From Haloimpatiens sp042688525 (GTDB lineage: Bacteria > Bacillota > Clostridia > Clostridiales > Clostridiaceae): a stretch of 64,000 bases of DNA. Of the stretch, positions 62,678 to 64,000 are shown one piece after another. The DNA lies in NCBI RefSeq assembly GCF_042688525.2, contig NZ_JBHWAB010000001.1, positions 1,302,001-1,366,000 of the forward strand, read 5' to 3'. The notes beneath the pieces were generated by a model. That model did no database searches. It saw nothing but the letters and a program-made list of their open reading frames with translations, and was not told the DNA's origin. How positions within the stretch are numbered: position 1 is the first letter of the stretch; each line of letters opens with the position of its first letter. The position numbers and the translations under genes are program-made.

Positions 62678-62707
62678 ATTTTATGATTTATAACAAAAGT
62701 ATGTCAA
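62678..62707 (-). promoter_or_regulatory. Promoter of the selenoprotein gene
   Basis: Minus strand TTGACA (62702-62707), a perfect -35 box, an 18-base spacer and TAAAAT (62678-62683). Transcription would start near 62671, about 44 bases before the start codon. Confidence 0.65.
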
Positions 62708-62737
62708 TGTAATAAATATGTAAGATAATCTTATAAT

Positions 62738-62767
62738 TTGAAATAATACTTTTTTTTATGTTATAAT
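62738..62767 (+). promoter_or_regulatory. Promoter of yebC
   Basis: TTGAAA (62738-62743), 18-base spacer, TATAAT (62762-62767) with an extended TG. It is divergent from the selenoprotein promoter. Confidence 0.75.
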
Positions 62768-62858
62768 AAGTATGTTTGTACAATTTGTAATATGATTATA
62801 CATTATGTCAATGGAACTAATGTAATTAATCTCAGATATAGTTAGGAGGAAGTTATAT

Positions 62859-63599
62859 ATGTCAGGACATTCAAAGTGGCATAATATACAAGCTAAAAAA
62901 AGTAAAACAGATGCCAAAAGAGGAAAGATATTCACAAAATTAGGAAAGGAATTAACAGTTGCAGCTAAAACAGGAGGTTCTAATCCAGAAATTAATACTA
63001 AATTAAGAGACATTATAGCAAAAGCAAAATCAGCTAATATGCCATCAGATACTATAAGTAGAGTTATAAAGAAAGCAGCAGGAGAACTAGATGGTGTAAC
63101 TTATGATGAAATAGTTTATGAAGGATATGGCCCATGTGGTGTTGCTGTTATAGTAAATGTTTTAACAGATAACAAAAATAGAAGTGCAGGAAATGTAAGA
63201 CATCTATTTGATAAAAGTGGTGGAAATTTAGGAGCTAGTGGATGCGTTTCATGGATGTTTGAGAAAAAGGGTCAAATTATGATAGCAAGAAAAGAAGAAA
63301 TGGATGAAGATGAAGTTATGATGCAAGCATTAGATGCTGGTGCAGAAGATTTTTCAGCTTCAGAAGAAGGCTTTGAAATAGTAACTTTACCAGAAGATTT
63401 TGCTGAGGTTAGAGAAAGTTTAGAAGCAGCAGGATACCAATTTGAATCTGCAGAAATAACAATGATTCCAAATAATACTGTAGAAGTAGATATGGATGCT
63501 GCAGCAAAAGTTGAAAGACTTATTGATAATCTTGAAGATGATGACGACGTTCAAGATGTATATCATAATGCTGATTTTCCAGATGAATTTGAAGGTTAA
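62859..63599 (+). CDS. yebC: YebC/PmpR-family regulatory protein
   Basis: 246 residues. The N terminus MSGHSKWHNIQAKKSKTDAKRGKIFTKLGKEL is the family signature. GNPEINTKLRDIIAKAKSANMP-like and GPCGVAVIVNVLTDNKNRSAGNVRHLFDKSGGNLGASG regions follow, and the C terminus is acidic. YebC proteins are DNA-binding transcription factors or ribosome-associated factors that relieve stalling at proline-rich stretches; which applies here is unknown. AGGAGG precedes ATG 62859. It is a single gene with its own promoter and terminator. Confidence 0.94.
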   Translation: MSGHSKWHNIQAKKSKTDAKRGKIFTKLGKELTVAAKTGGSNPEINTKLRDIIAKAKSANMPSDTISRVIKKAAGELDGVTYDEIVYEGYGPCGVAVIVNVLTDNKNRSAGNVRHLFDKSGGNLGASGCVSWMFEKKGQIMIARKEEMDEDEVMMQALDAGAEDFSASEEGFEIVTLPEDFAEVRESLEAAGYQFESAEITMIPNNTVEVDMDAAAKVERLIDNLEDDDDVQDVYHNADFPDEFEG

Positions 63600-63718
63600 G
63601 CAATATCAACAGGTTTCAACTTTGAGCAGATTTTTATGATTACTACATACGTCAAAAAAAGCTGTTCATTAAGGTATATATCAAATTTAGTATTTCTTTG
63701 ATTAAGGTATACGAAATT

Positions 63719-63784
63719 AATCACTCTTTATGTGAATGTAACTAAAATTACATTTAGTAGAGAGTGATTTTTTTGTTACTTGAA
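63719..63784 (+). terminator. Compound terminator after yebC
   Basis: AATCACTCT (63719-63727) pairs with AGAGTGATT (63771-63779). Inside is a second stem, AATGTAA/TTACATT. The outer stem ends in a T tract. Two copies of ATTAAGGTATA precede it. Confidence 0.8.
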
Positions 63785-63863
63785 ATGGTACGAAAATGTC
63801 CAAGCTGTTAATGGAAATGATTTAATAGATTTAGCAGATAAGTTATATTCATTTAGAAGTTGA
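63776..63863 (+). pseudogene. Probable 3' gene fragment
   Basis: The frame ending at TGA 63861-63863 reads YLKWYENVQAVNGNDL and then IDLADKLYSFRS, which looks like real protein sequence. It has no start codon or ribosome site and begins within the yebC terminator. No family was recognised. Probably the tail of a deleted gene. Confidence 0.35.
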
Positions 63864-63924
63864 ATTTATGAATAATGAATAAATTAGTAAAAAATGGACA
63901 TAATACCATGTGAGGAGTGATATT

Positions 63925-64000
63925 ATGTCTAAAAGAAAACTATACACAGTATGTTGTGTGATATTAGCAATAGTTGTTTTTGGTGGGTCTTATTATTTAT
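63925..64000 (+). CDS. Start of a membrane-anchored or secreted protein, cut by the window edge
   Basis: ATG 63925 follows GAGGAGTGA. Only 25 residues are visible: MSKRKLYTVCCVILAIVVFG and GSYYL, a basic start followed by a hydrophobic stretch, as in a signal peptide or N-terminal membrane anchor. The rest lies outside the window, so the product cannot be named. Confidence 0.65.
   Translation, partial: MSKRKLYTVCCVILAIVVFGGSYYL

Overview
The window is chromosomal DNA of very low G+C content from an anaerobic, spore-forming Firmicute, most likely Clostridium in the broad sense. Reasons: A/T-ending codons, AGGAGG-type ribosome sites, SpoVB-type flippases, a sodium-type V-ATPase operon, glycyl-radical and radical-SAM enzymes, and an electron-confurcating lactate dehydrogenase. 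The species cannot be fixed from sequence reading alone. No rRNA, tRNA, CRISPR array, prophage or complete insertion sequence was seen.

Layout. 1-6.7 kb: lactate catabolism (lctP, etfB, iron-sulfur etfA, lctD, larA) with two near-identical 19-bp GntR-type operators. 7.1-15 kb: PPi-type phosphofructokinase, two small orphan proteins, a long-form urocanate hydratase and a YjjI/YjjW glycyl-radical pair. 15-28.6 kb: GerMN lipoprotein, YhaO/YhaN-like nuclease-ATPase pair, HD hydrolase, heterodimeric ABC exporter, HypF and an M29 aminopeptidase. 29-36 kb: a four-domain persulfide-handling fusion protein, a D,D-carboxypeptidase, a divergent polysaccharide deacetylase and nicotinate phosphoribosyltransferase. 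36-53 kb: UvrD-like helicase, FtsA-like protein, M20 hydrolase, pseudouridine synthase, two flippases of the SpoVB/MurJ superfamily, a LysM protein, a membrane-anchored beta-propeller, a phospholipase C homologue and a B12-binding radical SAM protein. 53-62 kb: the nine-gene V-ATPase operon ntpFIKECGABD. 62-64 kb: a selenoprotein gene, yebC and the start of a further gene.

The main find is a selenoprotein gene on the minus strand at 62331-62627. A normal gene caller would miss it because it carries an in-frame TGA (codon 30, motif C-G-U-G). The TGA is followed at the right distance by an 8-bp perfect hairpin with a GG-containing loop, which fits a bacterial SECIS element. The protein resembles HesB/IscA-like selenoproteins.

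The second find is a family of 255-bp, almost fully palindromic elements with 13-bp terminal inverted repeats. Three are full-length, and several are half, deleted or decayed. They sit almost entirely just after stop codons. Other regulatory structures include a hairpin that hides the spoVB ribosome site, a 31-bp dyad over the carboxypeptidase promoter, a dyad in front of the persulfide fusion gene, and a structured leader with a small upstream ORF at 38.7-38.9 kb.

How the genes work together. LctP imports lactate, LarA interconverts its D and L forms, and LctD with the iron-sulfur EtfAB oxidises it to pyruvate by confurcation with ferredoxin. LarA needs a nickel-pincer cofactor and HypF matures [NiFe] hydrogenases, so nickel use is implied, although their partner genes lie outside the window. 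The V-ATPase carries the full sodium-binding residue set and would couple ATP to a sodium gradient.
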